Shown: positions 63,392-64,000 of the stretch, in pieces | How the letters are laid out: every line of letters starts with the position of its first letter | Numbering within the stretch: position 1 is the first letter of the stretch | DNA from: Saprospiraceae bacterium | Lineage (GTDB): Bacteria > Bacteroidota > Bacteroidia > Chitinophagales > Saprospiraceae | Direction: 5' to 3' | Length of the DNA stretch: 64,000 nucleotides | Assembly (NCBI GenBank): GCA_016706365.1 | Contig: JADJJU010000009.1 | Location: forward strand, 13,501 to 77,500 | The notes under the pieces: model-generated | Told to the model about the DNA's origin: nothing | The model's input: only the letters and a program-made list of their open reading frames with translations | Database searches by the model: none | Position numbers and translations under genes: made by a program

Positions 63392-64000
63392 ACTTTTGTT
63401 CAAAGGCTTTCATGACATCCACGAGGGCATTGACACTTTCAGATCCAATGCATTGTATATGGATGCTCTAAAACCACCAACGCTTCTGTGCCCTTGCAAC
63501 CCATCTATACCGGCTGACTTCAGCATATCCATAAATGTTTTATCCAAACCATCTTTGGTTGCCACAAAAGTTACATTCATCCGGGATCTGTCTTCAACTG
63601 CAGTGGTTCCTTTGAATAGTGTATTTCTGTCAATTTCATTATAAAGTGTGCTCGCTTTTTCTGCATTTCTTTTGTCCATAGCTTCAAGGCCTCCCAATTG
63701 TTTGATCCATCTCAGAGTGAGCATAGATACATAAATTGGAAATACCGGAGGAGTATTATACATTGATCCTTTTGACTCATGTGTTCCATATTGAAGCATT
63801 GTAGGTATATATCTACTAGATCTTCCTATCAGAGATTTCCGGATGATGACAATAGTTACACCAGCAGGTCCCAGGTTTTTCTGAGCTCCTGCATATATCA
63901 CATCAAATTTTTCAGAATCAAAGGGCCTGCTGAGAAAATTAGAAGACATATCTGCTACAAGAGGAACCTGTACTTCCGGGATATTTTGCCATTCTGTACC
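63384..64000 (-). CDS. serC: Phosphoserine aminotransferase, C-terminal part, one frameshift
   Basis: The C-terminal 206 or so residues of a PLP-dependent class V aminotransferase; the N-terminus lies beyond the right edge. Seen are EVQVPLVADMSSNFLSRPFD, DVIYAGAQKNLGPAGVTIVI (the PLP lysine is in AGAQKNLGPAG), YNTPPVFPIYVSMLTLRWIK and the phosphate region GLQGHRSVGGFRASIYNAL. The frame ends in PSWMS, but adding one base near 63440-63442 gives ESVNALVDVMKAFEQKYA and a stop at 63384-63386, the usual family end. It makes phosphoserine from 3-phosphohydroxypyruvate in serine synthesis, and pyridoxine precursors in some bacteria. Confidence 0.9.

Overview
The window looks like chromosome of an AT-rich Bacteroidota, most likely a gliding or surface-living member of the Saprospiria (class by inference, phylum with confidence). 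The pointers are type IX secretion C-terminal signals of type A (three proteins) and type B (one 2294-residue protein), genes typical of the phylum (DUF2911, DUF3078, DUF4920, 7TMR-DISM kinases, a GlsB/GlsA-like glycine-lipid pair, GMC oxidoreductase with gluconate-dehydrogenase subunit 3, DUF1080) and many TAnnTTTG promoter -7 boxes with weak Shine-Dalgarno sites. No tRNA, rRNA, phage, IS transposase or CRISPR array was seen.

Layout. 1-2.4 kb: start of rarA and a divergent SF1 helicase. 2.5-9.1 kb: a small unknown gene, then a tightly overlapping minus-strand operon (E1/ThiF-like protein, LuxI/GNAT-like acyltransferase, 7TMR-DISM histidine kinase, receiver-kinase hybrid, single receiver) and a divergent second receiver. 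This is the best candidate for an undescribed signalling system. 9.2-16 kb: SLC13 transporter, DsbA-like protein, DUF2911, a secreted protein, UbiD decarboxylase. 16.4-23.3 kb: giant PKD-repeat adhesin. 23.5-32.6 kb: PDH E2, transglutaminase-like protein, secreted and lipoprotein genes, glycine-lipid pair, thioredoxin-like protein, DUF3078, a TonB-like protein.

32.8-43.9 kb: two divergent operons with two Gfo/Idh/MocA oxidoreductases, three TIM-barrel isomerases, GMC oxidoreductase plus small subunit, an MFS permease and a DUF1080 hydrolase, matching the recently recognised 3-keto-glycoside route for sugar breakdown. 43.9-64 kb is mostly housekeeping: fatty acid hydroxylase, oligopeptidase B, nucleoside transport plus uridine kinase, ribH, pdhA, recF-DUF721, panC, rpsF-rpsR-rplI, subtilisin-like protease, YgjP-like protease, serC.

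Two genome-wide themes emerge. (1) Several intergenic gaps hold composite repeat islands: heptad-phased low-complexity repeats capped by AACAGCC, a GCAATGCATTGC-centred palindrome with covarying arms, and an array of different hairpins separated by a CATCAC word. The first two modules come in the same order at three places and all three modules at two. (2) At least ten genes are broken by single-base indels, nearly always one base missing from a short homopolymer. This looks like assembly error, so these genes are annotated as single genes with frameshifts rather than as fragments.
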